This document shows positions 8,576 through 16,662 of a DNA stretch of 64,000 nucleotides, in pieces (the stretch's first letter is position 1; the number at the start of each line of letters is the position of its first letter). The notes under the pieces were generated by a model. The model was not told the DNA's origin and made no database searches. It was given only the letters and a program-made list of their open reading frames with translations. The DNA comes from CAWKDG01 sp963848355 (GTDB taxonomy: Bacteria > Actinomycetota > Acidimicrobiia > Acidimicrobiales > UBA8190), in assembly GCA_963848355.1 (NCBI GenBank), contig CAWKDG010000001.1, positions 806,001-870,000 of the forward strand, written 5' to 3'. Made by a program: the position numbers and the translations under genes.

Positions 8576-9748
8576 ATGGGCGACGCATCGGCGGTGAAGA
8601 CGGAAGCCCGCAGGAGCGTCGGCGACGCCCACCGCCCTCTGGTGGCGCTGAGCGAGCGCATCCACGACCGGCCCGAACTCTGCTTCGAGGAGGTCGAGGC
8701 GGCGGCGGCCGTGGCCGAGGTGTTGGCCGACGGCGGCTTCGACGTGAGCGCCGGTGCCTACGACCTGCCCACCGCCGTCGAGGCCCGGGCCGGATCGGGT
8801 CCGCTGTCCATCGTGATCTGCGCCGAGTACGACGCCCTCCCGGGGATCGGCCACGCCTGCGGCCACAACCTGATCGCCGCCTCAGCCGTGGGGGCTGGGC
8901 TGGCCCTGGCCCCGCTGGCCGATGACCTGGGCCTGACGGTGACCGTCCTCGGGACCCCGGCCGAGGAGGGCGGGGGCGGCAAGGTCTTTCTGCTGGAACG
9001 GGGTGCCTTCGCCCACGCCCACGCGGCGATGATGGTCCACCCCTGGCCCGAGGACCGCCTCGAGGCGACGTGCCTGGCCGTCGACCACATGGCCATCCGT
9101 TACCTCGGGCGCGACGCCCACGCCTCGGCGTCGCCCGAGAAGGGCATCAACGCCGGCGACGCCTTCGTCGTGGCCCAGGTGGCCATCGGCCTCATCCGCC
9201 AGCACCTCGACCCCGGCAACCAGGTCCACGGGATCGTCGAGAAAGGGGGCGATGCCCCCAACATCGTCCCCAAGGAGGCCACCGGGCGCTACATGGTCCG
9301 GGCCCGCTCCCTCGCCGATCTCGCCACCCTCCGGCCCCGGATCGAACGTTGCTTCGAAGCCGGCGCCCTGGCCACCGGGGCCAGTCTCGAGATCACCGAC
9401 CTCTCCCCCACCTACTCCCACTTCGAGGGCGATCCGGCGCTGACGGCCCGCTGGCGCGCCAACGCCGAGGACCTCGGGCGCTCCTACCGGGCCGACGAGG
9501 ACGGCTCGCCCCGGCCGACCATCTCGACGGACATGGCCAACGTCTCGCTGGCTCTGCCCTCGATCCATCCCCTGATCGGCATCGACGCCGGCGGAGCCGT
9601 CAACCACCAACCGGAGTTCGCCGCCGCCTGCGTCGGCCCCTCGGCCGAGGCCGCCCTGGTCGACGGCGCCGTGGGGATGGCGTGGACGGTCATCGACGCC
9701 GCCACCGACCCCGCCCTCCGTGATCGGCTGCTGACCGGCCGCTCCTGA
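8576..9748 (+). CDS. M20 family metallopeptidase/amidohydrolase (AbgB/PM20D2-like)
   Basis: Zinc-type hydrolase of N-acyl amino acids or p-aminobenzoyl-glutamate-like amides. The 390 residues contain the metal-site motifs ICAEYDALPGIGHACGHN, TPAEEGGGGK (the Glu-Glu pair) and MMVHPWPED, a dimerisation domain (AHASASPEKGINAGDAF) and the closing TISTDMANVSLALPSIHPLIGI. Two cues, GHACGHN and the intact EE pair, put it in the M20D branch. It starts 47 bases after the BCCP gene and ends one base before the next start. The substrate is not known. Confidence 0.85.
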   Translation: MGDASAVKTEARRSVGDAHRPLVALSERIHDRPELCFEEVEAAAAVAEVLADGGFDVSAGAYDLPTAVEARAGSGPLSIVICAEYDALPGIGHACGHNLIAASAVGAGLALAPLADDLGLTVTVLGTPAEEGGGGKVFLLERGAFAHAHAAMMVHPWPEDRLEATCLAVDHMAIRYLGRDAHASASPEKGINAGDAFVVAQVAIGLIRQHLDPGNQVHGIVEKGGDAPNIVPKEATGRYMVRARSLADLATLRPRIERCFEAGALATGASLEITDLSPTYSHFEGDPALTARWRANAEDLGRSYRADEDGSPRPTISTDMANVSLALPSIHPLIGIDAGGAVNHQPEFAAACVGPSAEAALVDGAVGMAWTVIDAATDPALRDRLLTGRS

Positions 9749-9749
9749 G

Positions 9750-10583
9750 GTGGGCGGTATCCGGAGATCGAGAACGGCTCAGGGTGTCGCGGCGGAGCGC
9801 GCTGTTCTGACCGGCATGGGCGTTCTGGCCGATCCCTTGGCCCAGACGATGCTCACGGGATCCATGGCGGCCATCGCTCGCGTCGTGCAATCCCTCCCAC
9901 CCCGGTTGACGTCCCGGTCGGTGACTCTGGCCGGCCTGGCCGCGCGCGTCCTCTGGTTCGATGCCCAGGTGGCCGGCGCGCTGGACGCCCACCTCACCCA
10001 GATCGTCGTGATCGGCGCCGGCTATGACAGTCGAGCGTGGCGCCTCCGCCGCCCCGGTGTGCACTTCTTCGAGGTCGACCACGGCGCGACGCAACGGGAC
10101 AAGGCCCGGCGGGCACCGGGGCTCGGGCCTGTCTATGTGGAAGCCGATCTGACCACCCACGGCGCCGCCGAGGCTCTGGCGGCGCAGGGACTCGATCCCC
10201 TACGGCCGACCCTCTTCGTCATCGAAGGAGTCACGATGTATCTCGACGAGGAGGTCGTTCGGCACCATCTGGCCGAGCTGGGGAAACTGAGCGCCCCTGG
10301 GAGTCGACTGGCGGTGGACTTCTATCCGCCCCCTCAGGTGGGGACGGCACGACACCACCGGCAAAATCGACTCCAGCGCCTGGCCCGGTTCGGGAGTGGA
10401 GAGACACTCCGGTGCACGATCCGGTGTCCTGAGGCAGTCAAGCTCGTCGCCGCCTCGGGTTGGGAGGTGCAGCAGGCAACCAGCCTGCGTCACGCGGCAC
10501 GTTCCTTGGTCCCGCCCGCATCCCGTCTCCCCGTCGGTGCGGTGAACGAACACAAGACGCTGGTGTCCGGCTATCGCTCCTGA
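9750..10583 (+). CDS. SAM-dependent methyltransferase, leucine carboxyl methyltransferase (LCMT)-like family
   Basis: A 277-residue class I methyltransferase of the LCMT/TIGR00027 type common in actinobacteria. The SAM site is seen as QIVVIGAGYDSRAWRL, the acidic strand as FFEVDHGATQRDK, then FVIEGVTMYLDEEVV. It starts with GTG one base after the M20 hydrolase stop, so it is probably co-transcribed with it. The physiological substrate is unknown for the bacterial members of this family. Confidence 0.85.
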   Translation: MGGIRRSRTAQGVAAERAVLTGMGVLADPLAQTMLTGSMAAIARVVQSLPPRLTSRSVTLAGLAARVLWFDAQVAGALDAHLTQIVVIGAGYDSRAWRLRRPGVHFFEVDHGATQRDKARRAPGLGPVYVEADLTTHGAAEALAAQGLDPLRPTLFVIEGVTMYLDEEVVRHHLAELGKLSAPGSRLAVDFYPPPQVGTARHHRQNRLQRLARFGSGETLRCTIRCPEAVKLVAASGWEVQQATSLRHAARSLVPPASRLPVGAVNEHKTLVSGYRS

Positions 10584-10588
10584 AGGGT

Positions 10589-12193
10589 TCAGTGTCCGGG
10601 CCGGTAGATCCCGAACACCTCGCGCAGGACATCGGAGACTTCGCCCAGGGTCGCCATCGCTTTGAGCGCCTCACGGACGGGGACGAGAACGTTCTGCGTC
10701 CCTCGAGCGGCTTCTTTCACATCGGCCAGCGCGGCGTCGACCGCTCCCTGGTCGCGTCCGGCGCGCACCGACCGGGTCCGTTCGACCTGGGCCTTCTGGA
10801 GCTCGGGGTCGATGGGGAAGACGTCCTCGGCTTCGAGGGGTTCGTCGGTGAACTTGTTCACACCGATGACGACCTTCTCGCCGTCGTCGATGGCCTTGGC
10901 ATAGGCGTAGGCGGCCCGCTCGATCTCGTCCTGCATGAAGCCCGCCTCGATGGCCGTCACCGCGCCCCCGAGAGCGTCGATCCGTTCGATGTAGTGCCAC
11001 GCCCCCGCCTCGACCTCGTCGGTGAGGGCCTCGACGAAGTACGACCCGGCCAGCGGATCGACGGTGTCGGCCACACCGGACTCGTAGCCGATCACCTGCT
11101 GGGTCCGCAGGGCGATCTTCGCCGCCTTCGTGGTGGGGAGCCCGAGAGCCTCGTCGTAGCCGTTCGTGTGCAGCGACTGGGTCCCGCCGAGCACCGCCGC
11201 CAGGGCCTGGACGGTGACGCGGACGATGTTGTTCTCGGGCTGCTGGGCCGTGAGGGTCGACCCGCCCGTCTGGGTGTGGAAACGCAGCAGGCGCGACCGC
11301 TCGTCGCGGGCGCCGAAGCGCTCGGTCATGATCCGGGCCCAGATCCGGCGGGCGGCGCGGTACTTGGCCACTTCCTCGAAGAGGTTGTTGTGGGCGTTCC
11401 AGAAGAAAGAGAGGCGGGGGGCGAAGCTGTCGACGTCGAGCCCCGCTTCCCGGGCCGCCTCGACGTAGGCGATCCCGTTGGCCATGGTGAAGGCGATCTC
11501 CTGGACCGCCGTCGAACCGGCTTCGCGGATGTGGTAGCCGGAGATCGAGATCGTGTTCCAATTGGGGAGACGCTCGGCGCAGTAGGCGAAGGTGTCGGTG
11601 ATGAGCCGCATCGACGGGCGCGGCGGGTAGATGTAGGTCCCCCGGGCCACGTACTCCTTCAGGATGTCGTTCTGGATCGTCCCTCCGAGGGCGGCCGGCG
11701 CCACCCCCTGCTCCTCGGCCACCAGTTCGTAGAGCAGCAGGAGGATCCCGGCGGTGGCGTTGATCGTCATCGACGTCGTCACCTTGTCGAGCGGGAGCCC
11801 CGAGAGCAGCAGCCGCATGTCGGCCAGCGAGTCGATGGCCACGCCCACCTTCCCGACCTCGCCTTCGGCCCGGGGGTGGTCGGAATCGAGGCCCATCTGG
11901 GTGGGGAGGTCGAAGGCGCACGACAGACCCGTCTGGCCGGCGCCGAGGAGAAACTTGAACCGCTCGTTCGTCACCTCGGCCGAACCGAACCCGGCGTACT
12001 GCCGCATCGTCCAGAGGCGGCCCCGGTACATCGACGGGTAGATCCCCCTGGTGTACGGGGCCGATCCGGGCTCCCCCAGCTTCGTCTCCGGATCCCAGTC
12101 CTTCAGGTCGTCGGCGTCGTAGACGGGCCGGATCTCGATGCCCGAATCTGTCGTCCGGACGTCTTCTCCGTCTCCTCTGCCGGCGGCGGTCAC
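10589..12193 (-). CDS. Acyl-CoA mutase large subunit (methylmalonyl-CoA mutase-like), lacking the B12 domain
   Basis: Adenosylcobalamin-dependent carbon-skeleton mutase subunit. The 534 residues are the substrate-binding TIM barrel only (PYTRGIYPSMYRGRLWTMRQYAGFG, FDLPTQMGLDSDHPRAEGEVGKVGVA, GTIQNDILKEYVARGTYIYPPRPSMRLI, ISISGYHIREAGS, RFHTQTGGSTLTAQQPENNI). The cobalamin-binding domain must come from a separate small subunit not in the window. The RQYAG tyrosine and the PSMR arginine match methylmalonyl-CoA mutase rather than isobutyryl- or hydroxyisobutyryl-CoA mutases, so methylmalonyl-CoA is the best guess. The GTG start has TAACCT 7 nt upstream. PduO and MetH elsewhere in the window also belong to B12 metabolism. 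Confidence 0.88.
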   Translation of the reverse strand: MTAAGRGDGEDVRTTDSGIEIRPVYDADDLKDWDPETKLGEPGSAPYTRGIYPSMYRGRLWTMRQYAGFGSAEVTNERFKFLLGAGQTGLSCAFDLPTQMGLDSDHPRAEGEVGKVGVAIDSLADMRLLLSGLPLDKVTTSMTINATAGILLLLYELVAEEQGVAPAALGGTIQNDILKEYVARGTYIYPPRPSMRLITDTFAYCAERLPNWNTISISGYHIREAGSTAVQEIAFTMANGIAYVEAAREAGLDVDSFAPRLSFFWNAHNNLFEEVAKYRAARRIWARIMTERFGARDERSRLLRFHTQTGGSTLTAQQPENNIVRVTVQALAAVLGGTQSLHTNGYDEALGLPTTKAAKIALRTQQVIGYESGVADTVDPLAGSYFVEALTDEVEAGAWHYIERIDALGGAVTAIEAGFMQDEIERAAYAYAKAIDDGEKVVIGVNKFTDEPLEAEDVFPIDPELQKAQVERTRSVRAGRDQGAVDAALADVKEAARGTQNVLVPVREALKAMATLGEVSDVLREVFGIYRPGH

Positions 12194-12200
12194 GCCTCCC

Positions 12201-12206
12201 AGGTTA
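12201..12206 (-). promoter_or_regulatory. -10 box (TAACCT) for the acyl-CoA mutase, leaderless
   Basis: TAACCT lies 7 nt before the GTG start. The spacer GGGAGGC could also act as a ribosome binding site if transcription began further upstream. Confidence 0.45.
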
Positions 12207-12312
12207 CGGACAACCAGCGGTTTTCGCCTCTCCGGGGTTTCTTCCGCTTCGCAGCTGATTCCCAGACTTCTCCCTGAGTCCCCTCAGCCTTCCATGTTAC
12301 AAATGCATTACA

Positions 12313-12333
12313 GGCGACCGCGAGGCGGTCGCC
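12313..12333. repeat. Perfect 9-bp inverted repeat with 3-nt loop
   Basis: GGCGACCGC, GAG, GCGGTCGCC. It sits in the 213-bp gap between the divergent mutase and propeller genes, just after an unusually AT-rich patch (12293-12312). It has no T tract. It could be a hairpin in the 5' leader of the propeller mRNA or a regulator-binding palindrome. Confidence 0.6.
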
Positions 12334-12406
12334 GGATCGGGCGGGGCGGCGGCGCATACCGGGTCCCGGTGATGGCGATGAGCGATCTCTGTCTGGGCCG
12401 AGCACC

Positions 12407-13687
12407 ATGACCGACCACCGACGGCCGTCGATCGACGACCGGGGGCTCGGCGTCGACCTCTTCGACGACCCGCCCTGGCGGCCGGACGGCGGCGACGAGC
12501 GCACGTCGGTGACCCGGCTCCGCCACCTCGGTTTCGTTCTCTTCCTCGTCTTCCTCGGCCTCCTCGGAGGCCTGGCCGTCATCGTCGCTGTCTCGCTGGT
12601 GACGTTCGTGAACGGTTTCCATCTGAACCTCGGTCCGGACAACTTCACTCCACCACCTCCCTCGTCCGACGGCATGGACATCGCCCTCTCGGCCGGCAGC
12701 TCGGTGGCCTATGTGACCGAGCCCAACAACGACAGCCTTCTCGTCCTCGACGCCGTCACGGGACGGGTCCTCGCCACGGTGGCAGTGGGAAACGACCCCT
12801 CGGGTCTCGCCGTCTCACCTGACGGCTCCCAGGTCTGGGTGGTGAATACGACACTGTCCCCGGACGACACGGGATCTTCGGGGGCCACCGGATCCGGGAC
12901 GGTTTCGGTCGTCTCGACGGCCACGGACCTGGTCCTCGGGACCGTCCCGGTTGGTTGGGGCCCGATCGACATCGCCTTCTCGCCCGACGGACGATCGGCA
13001 TTCGTCACCAACAATGGCGTCCTGTCTCCCGGTTCGGTCGATGTGATCGACACCGCCACCCTCAAAGTGGTGGGAACCCTGACGCCGACGGCGTCCCCGT
13101 CGGAGGCGTCGGCGGGATCGAACGTCACCAGTGTGGCTGTGACTCCGGACGGGAAGGAGGTGTGGGTCAGTGAGGTCGACGACCTTGCCGGATCGTCGAC
13201 CTCACCCGACGTCGTCTCTGTTTTTGACGCGGCCACCGGTGCTCAGATGGCCAGCATCCCGGTGGGGTCGGGCCCGTTCTTCATGGCGGTCTCCCATGAC
13301 GGCCGGGATGCCTATGTGGCCGACAAACTGAGTTGCGACATCCGTGAGATCGACACCGCCACGTTCCAGGTCGTGGCCACCGTCGATTGGCCGTCGTCCG
13401 ACGGATGTCCCTATGGGCTCGCCACCGGCCCCGACGACAACATCGTCTACACGGTGACGGGCAGCGACCACACGTTCGACCAGGGTCATGCCGGCAACGC
13501 GTTCGGATCGGTGGACTTCGCCACAGGTCGAGCCCGGATCTCGGGCCATGTCGGCGAGGACCCCGTCACAGTGGCACTCACTGCGGACGCGACAACCGCC
13601 TACGTCGTGGACGCCGACCGTCCTGTGATCGACGTGATCGACGTGCCCAATGGAACGATCACGAAAACGCTTCCCCTTCCCGACTGA
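12407..13687 (+). CDS. Membrane-anchored YVTN-type beta-propeller protein
   Basis: A 426-residue protein with a hydrophilic N-terminus, one membrane helix at about residues 41-68 (FVLFLVFLGLLGGLAVIVAV) and a large outside part made of 40-odd-residue YVTN/NHL-like repeats, for example LLVLDAVTGRVLATVAVG, DPSGLAVSPDGSQVWVVN, IDIAFSPDGRSAFVTN and VTSVAVTPDGKEVWVSE. About seven repeats can be counted, enough to close one propeller. The role is likely to be a surface binding or sensing scaffold; no enzyme motif is seen. It stands alone between two leftward genes. Confidence 0.8.
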   Translation: MTDHRRPSIDDRGLGVDLFDDPPWRPDGGDERTSVTRLRHLGFVLFLVFLGLLGGLAVIVAVSLVTFVNGFHLNLGPDNFTPPPPSSDGMDIALSAGSSVAYVTEPNNDSLLVLDAVTGRVLATVAVGNDPSGLAVSPDGSQVWVVNTTLSPDDTGSSGATGSGTVSVVSTATDLVLGTVPVGWGPIDIAFSPDGRSAFVTNNGVLSPGSVDVIDTATLKVVGTLTPTASPSEASAGSNVTSVAVTPDGKEVWVSEVDDLAGSSTSPDVVSVFDAATGAQMASIPVGSGPFFMAVSHDGRDAYVADKLSCDIREIDTATFQVVATVDWPSSDGCPYGLATGPDDNIVYTVTGSDHTFDQGHAGNAFGSVDFATGRARISGHVGEDPVTVALTADATTAYVVDADRPVIDVIDVPNGTITKTLPLPD

Positions 13688-13690
13688 AAA

Positions 13691-14860
13691 TCAGGCGGGC
13701 GAAGCGATGGCGTGGGGCATGCAGAGGTCGTCGTACTCGGCGATGACGATGGGGGCGGCGTTTTCCCCGCAGGCCGGGCACCGCGGGTCGCGGCGGACCT
13801 TGAAGCTCCGGAAGGACTCCTCCAGGGAGTCGTAGGCGAGGAGTCGGCCCACCAGGGGGTCGCCGATCCGCAGCAGCATCTTGATGGCCTCGACGGCCTG
13901 GATCGATCCGATGATCCCGGGCAGGACGCCGAGGACGCCGGCCTCGGAGCACGACGGGGCCAGCTCGGCCGGTGGCGGCTCGGGGATGAGGCACCGGTAG
14001 CAGGGGCCCACGTAGGGCTCGAACACCGTCGCCTGGCCCTCGAACCGGAAGATCGACCCGTGGACGACGGGGATCTTCTTGAGCAGGGCGGCGTCGTTCA
14101 CCAGATAGCGGGTAGGGAAGTTGTCGGTCCCGTCGACGATGACGTCGTAGCCGTCGATGATGTCGAGGATGTTGTCGGCCCCGAGACGGACGTCGTAGGT
14201 GACGACGTCCACGTCGGGGTTGAGAGCGGACAGCGTCTTCTTGGCCGAGTCCACTTTCCGCTCGCCCAACCTGTCCATGTTGTGGAGGATCTGGCGTTGG
14301 AGGTTGGAGGCGTCGACGACGTCCATGTCGATGATCCCGATCGTCCCCACGCCGGCAGCGGCCAGGTACAGGGCGGCGGGTGATCCGAGACCGCCGGCGC
14401 CGAGCAGCAAGACCTTCGCGTCGAGGAGCTTGAGCTGACCTTCGACACCGACCTCGGGCAGAAGGAGATGGCGCTGGTAACGGTTGCGCTGTTCCGGGGT
14501 GAGGGTGCGCGGTGACTTCCAGGGCCGTCCCTCGTCCTTCCAGCGGTTGAAGCCGCCCACGAGGGAGACCACGTCGGTGTAGCCCATCTCGGTGAGGGTC
14601 TTGGCGGCGAAGGCGGAGCGCGATCCCCCGGCGCAGTAGGCCACGATCGGCGTCGCCTTGTCGGGGATCCGACCCTCGACCTGGAACTCGAGGAATCCCC
14701 GGGGCACGTGGACCGCCCCCGGGAGGGCCCCCTGCTCGTACTCGTCGGCCTCGCGGACGTCGAGGAGGACGGCGTCGCCCAGACGCGGCTCCACCTCTTC
14801 GGGCTGGACCTCGCGAATGGATGATTTGGCTTCGGTCAGAAGCTCTCGTGTGGTGGCCAT
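13691..14860 (-). CDS. moeZ: Rhodanese-ThiF/MoeB fusion (MoeZ-like sulfur-carrier adenylyltransferase), domains in reversed order
   Basis: Adenylates the C-terminus of small sulfur carriers (MoaD, ThiS or CysO type) and supplies sulfur. The 389 residues start with a rhodanese domain (about 10-115; active Cys76 in AYCAGGSRS) and then carry the E1-like domain (about 122-380): LLLGAGGLGSPAALYLAAAG, DMDVVDASNLQRQILH, DGTDNFPTRYLVND, and zinc ligands in GPCYRC and CPAC. In the mycobacterial MoeZ the rhodanese is C-terminal; here it is N-terminal. A GGTAA-TTACC palindrome lies 39-50 nt upstream. ThiE is encoded at 49806, so thiazole sulfur transfer is one possible role. Confidence 0.88.
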   Translation of the reverse strand: MATTRELLTEAKSSIREVQPEEVEPRLGDAVLLDVREADEYEQGALPGAVHVPRGFLEFQVEGRIPDKATPIVAYCAGGSRSAFAAKTLTEMGYTDVVSLVGGFNRWKDEGRPWKSPRTLTPEQRNRYQRHLLLPEVGVEGQLKLLDAKVLLLGAGGLGSPAALYLAAAGVGTIGIIDMDVVDASNLQRQILHNMDRLGERKVDSAKKTLSALNPDVDVVTYDVRLGADNILDIIDGYDVIVDGTDNFPTRYLVNDAALLKKIPVVHGSIFRFEGQATVFEPYVGPCYRCLIPEPPPAELAPSCSEAGVLGVLPGIIGSIQAVEAIKMLLRIGDPLVGRLLAYDSLEESFRSFKVRRDPRCPACGENAAPIVIAEYDDLCMPHAIASPA

Positions 14861-14898
14861 GTCGATCAGGACCTCACTTCCAACGACATTCCCTGGAG

Positions 14899-14911
14899 GT
14901 AAACCTTACCA
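14899..14911. promoter_or_regulatory. GGTAAACCTTACC palindrome upstream of moeZ
   Basis: Five-base arms GGTAA/TTACC around ACC, in the divergent gap between moeZ and the nitroreductase. It overlaps a possible minus-strand -10 (TAAGGT, 14903-14908), so a bound protein would block it. Target regulator unknown. Confidence 0.4.
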
Positions 14912-14973
14912 GCGAGGTCGGCATTCCCGGCCGGAGCGCCGGCTCCCGGCAAGGTTCCCGCCGGGCGCTTGGG

Positions 14974-14979
14974 TAGCGT
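14974..14979 (+). promoter_or_regulatory. -10 box (TAGCGT) for the nitroreductase, leaderless
   Basis: TAGCGT ends 8 nt before the GTG at 14988. Confidence 0.45.
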
Positions 14980-14987
14980 CCCCGGGC

Positions 14988-15617
14988 GTGGAATTCAGCG
15001 ACGTGGCCCGACGCCGGAAGATGGTCCGGAGCTTCTCCGGCCGCCCCGTCCCGCCGCCGGTCCTCGAGACGCTGATCGATCTGGCCCTGCGGGCGCCGTC
15101 CGCCGGGAACACCGGCGGGTGGGACGCCGTGGTCCTCCAGGGCCCGTCGGAGACGGCCCCCTTCTGGGAGGCGACGACCACGCCGGAGTGGCGCGCCACC
15201 TCGCGGCGGTGGACGGGGCTCAGACAGGCGCCGGTGGCGGTCGTCCTCTTCGCCCACCCCGATGCCTACGCGGCCCGGTATGCCGAGCCGGACAAGGAGA
15301 CGAGCGGGCTCGGTGGCGCTCGGACCGATGCCGGCGACGGTGCCGACGACCGCTGGCCCGTTCCCTACTGGTTCGTCGACACGGGCTTTCCCGCGCTGCT
15401 CCTCCTGCTGGCCGCCGTCGACGTTGGCCTCGGGGCGTGCTTCCTCGGGAACTTCCGGGGCGAGGCGGCGTTGTCGGCGGCGCTCGGCGTCCCCGGCGAC
15501 CGGCGCTACGTGGGCACCGTCCTTCTGGGTGAAGCGGGAGGTGACGATCCACCGTCCGCCTCGCTCGCCCGGGGTCGTCGTCGCGCCGGAGAGACCGTCC
15601 ACTGGAGAGGCTGGTAG
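14988..15617 (+). CDS. Nitroreductase-family FMN-dependent oxidoreductase
   Basis: A 209-residue flavoprotein of the nitroreductase/BluB-like fold, using NAD(P)H to reduce nitro or quinone-like compounds, or with another redox role. It shows the N-terminal RRKMVRSFSGRPVPPPVLETLIDLALRAPSAGNTGGWDAVV (FMN phosphate contacts at RRKMVRSF, helix with SAGN), a central DTGFPALLLLLAAVDVGLGACFLGNF helix and GTVLLGEAG near the end. The GTG at 14988 starts right at the homology and has a -10 box 8 nt upstream. The substrate is not predictable. Confidence 0.82.
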   Translation: MEFSDVARRRKMVRSFSGRPVPPPVLETLIDLALRAPSAGNTGGWDAVVLQGPSETAPFWEATTTPEWRATSRRWTGLRQAPVAVVLFAHPDAYAARYAEPDKETSGLGGARTDAGDGADDRWPVPYWFVDTGFPALLLLLAAVDVGLGACFLGNFRGEAALSAALGVPGDRRYVGTVLLGEAGGDDPPSASLARGRRRAGETVHWRGW

Positions 15618-15623
15618 GGGTCT

Positions 15624-16613
15624 TTACACCCCGATGAGCGCCGAGAGACTGCGACGGAACTCGGGTCGGTCGAGACGGCGCAGGGTGGACGACCGAGCTT
15701 GGCGGACGACCTGGGCCCGGCGTCGGGGGTCCATGAAGTTGAGCCCCATGGCCTTCTGGTCCTCGGCGGTGGGCTGGAAGGCGACGACCGGCGTTCCCCG
15801 CCGCCGCACCACGAGCGACTCCAGCCCCAGCTGGGCGCGGCTGGCCTCGCGCACGAAGACATTGCCGGCCGACCAGCCGGCCAGGAGTCCGGGGAAGCTC
15901 CGATGGCCCGTCCGTGACATCGGCGCGACCACGATGACGAGGTCGAGGCCCTCCCCGGCGACCTCCAGCAGATGGCTGAGGGAATGAGCACCGCCGTCGA
16001 CATAACGGACACCGTCGATCTCCACGGGGGCGAAGTAGGCCGGGATAGCGCACGAAGCCGACACCGCCTCCCCCACCCGCGCCGGCGGGGAGCCGTCCTG
16101 GCCGAAGATCACCGGTCTCCCGTCCTCCAGCCGCACCGCGCAGACCCACAGCGGGCGCGTGGGCCAGACGTCGCCGAGGAGGGCGTTCACCCCGTCGCTG
16201 ATGGCCGACGTGGGTACCGTCCCCTCGGGCAGGAGGCCGGCCATCAGCGACGCCGGACGCACCTGCCACGGACGGCGGGCGGCGGCGAGAAGGACCCGGG
16301 GCGCGGCGGGACCCCAGGCGGGCAGGCGGCGGCGTGACCGTCGCGGATGCTGCGAGGGCGCGTCGCCCACAGGGGCGATCAGCGCCGCCCCTTTGGCCGA
16401 GAGGGGCGATCCCTCGACCATGGCGGCCATGTCGTTGGGCGAGAGCCCGGCACGCAGGGCGGCGGCGGCCACCGACCCGGCCGATGTTCCCACGAGGAGA
16501 TCGGCCGCATTCGGGTCCCAACCGATCCCTTCGGTCAGTCCGGCCAGGACGCCGGCATGGAAGGCGAGGCCCGCCTCACCACCGGCGCTCAGCACGACCC
16601 CGATCCGTGCCAC
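15624..16613 (-). CDS. Patatin-like phospholipase (RssA/NTE type)
   Basis: Serine lipid hydrolase. In 329 residues it shows the oxyanion glycines VVLSAGGEAGLAFHAGVLAGL, the nucleophile elbow LLVGTSAGSVAAA (Ser in GTSAG) and the catalytic DGG in VRYVDGGAHS. The C-terminal 70 residues are Arg-rich and less conserved. It lies tail-to-tail with the nitroreductase (6-base gap) and 50 bases downstream of the WS/DGAT gene in the same direction, so a shared lipid-metabolism operon is possible. Confidence 0.88.
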   Translation of the reverse strand: MARIGVVLSAGGEAGLAFHAGVLAGLTEGIGWDPNAADLLVGTSAGSVAAAALRAGLSPNDMAAMVEGSPLSAKGAALIAPVGDAPSQHPRRSRRRLPAWGPAAPRVLLAAARRPWQVRPASLMAGLLPEGTVPTSAISDGVNALLGDVWPTRPLWVCAVRLEDGRPVIFGQDGSPPARVGEAVSASCAIPAYFAPVEIDGVRYVDGGAHSLSHLLEVAGEGLDLVIVVAPMSRTGHRSFPGLLAGWSAGNVFVREASRAQLGLESLVVRRRGTPVVAFQPTAEDQKAMGLNFMDPRRRAQVVRQARSSTLRRLDRPEFRRSLSALIGV

Positions 16614-16662
16614 CGTCGTCAGGGTCGGTTGATCGGGCGGGCGGTCAGGAAACGGCGCATCA

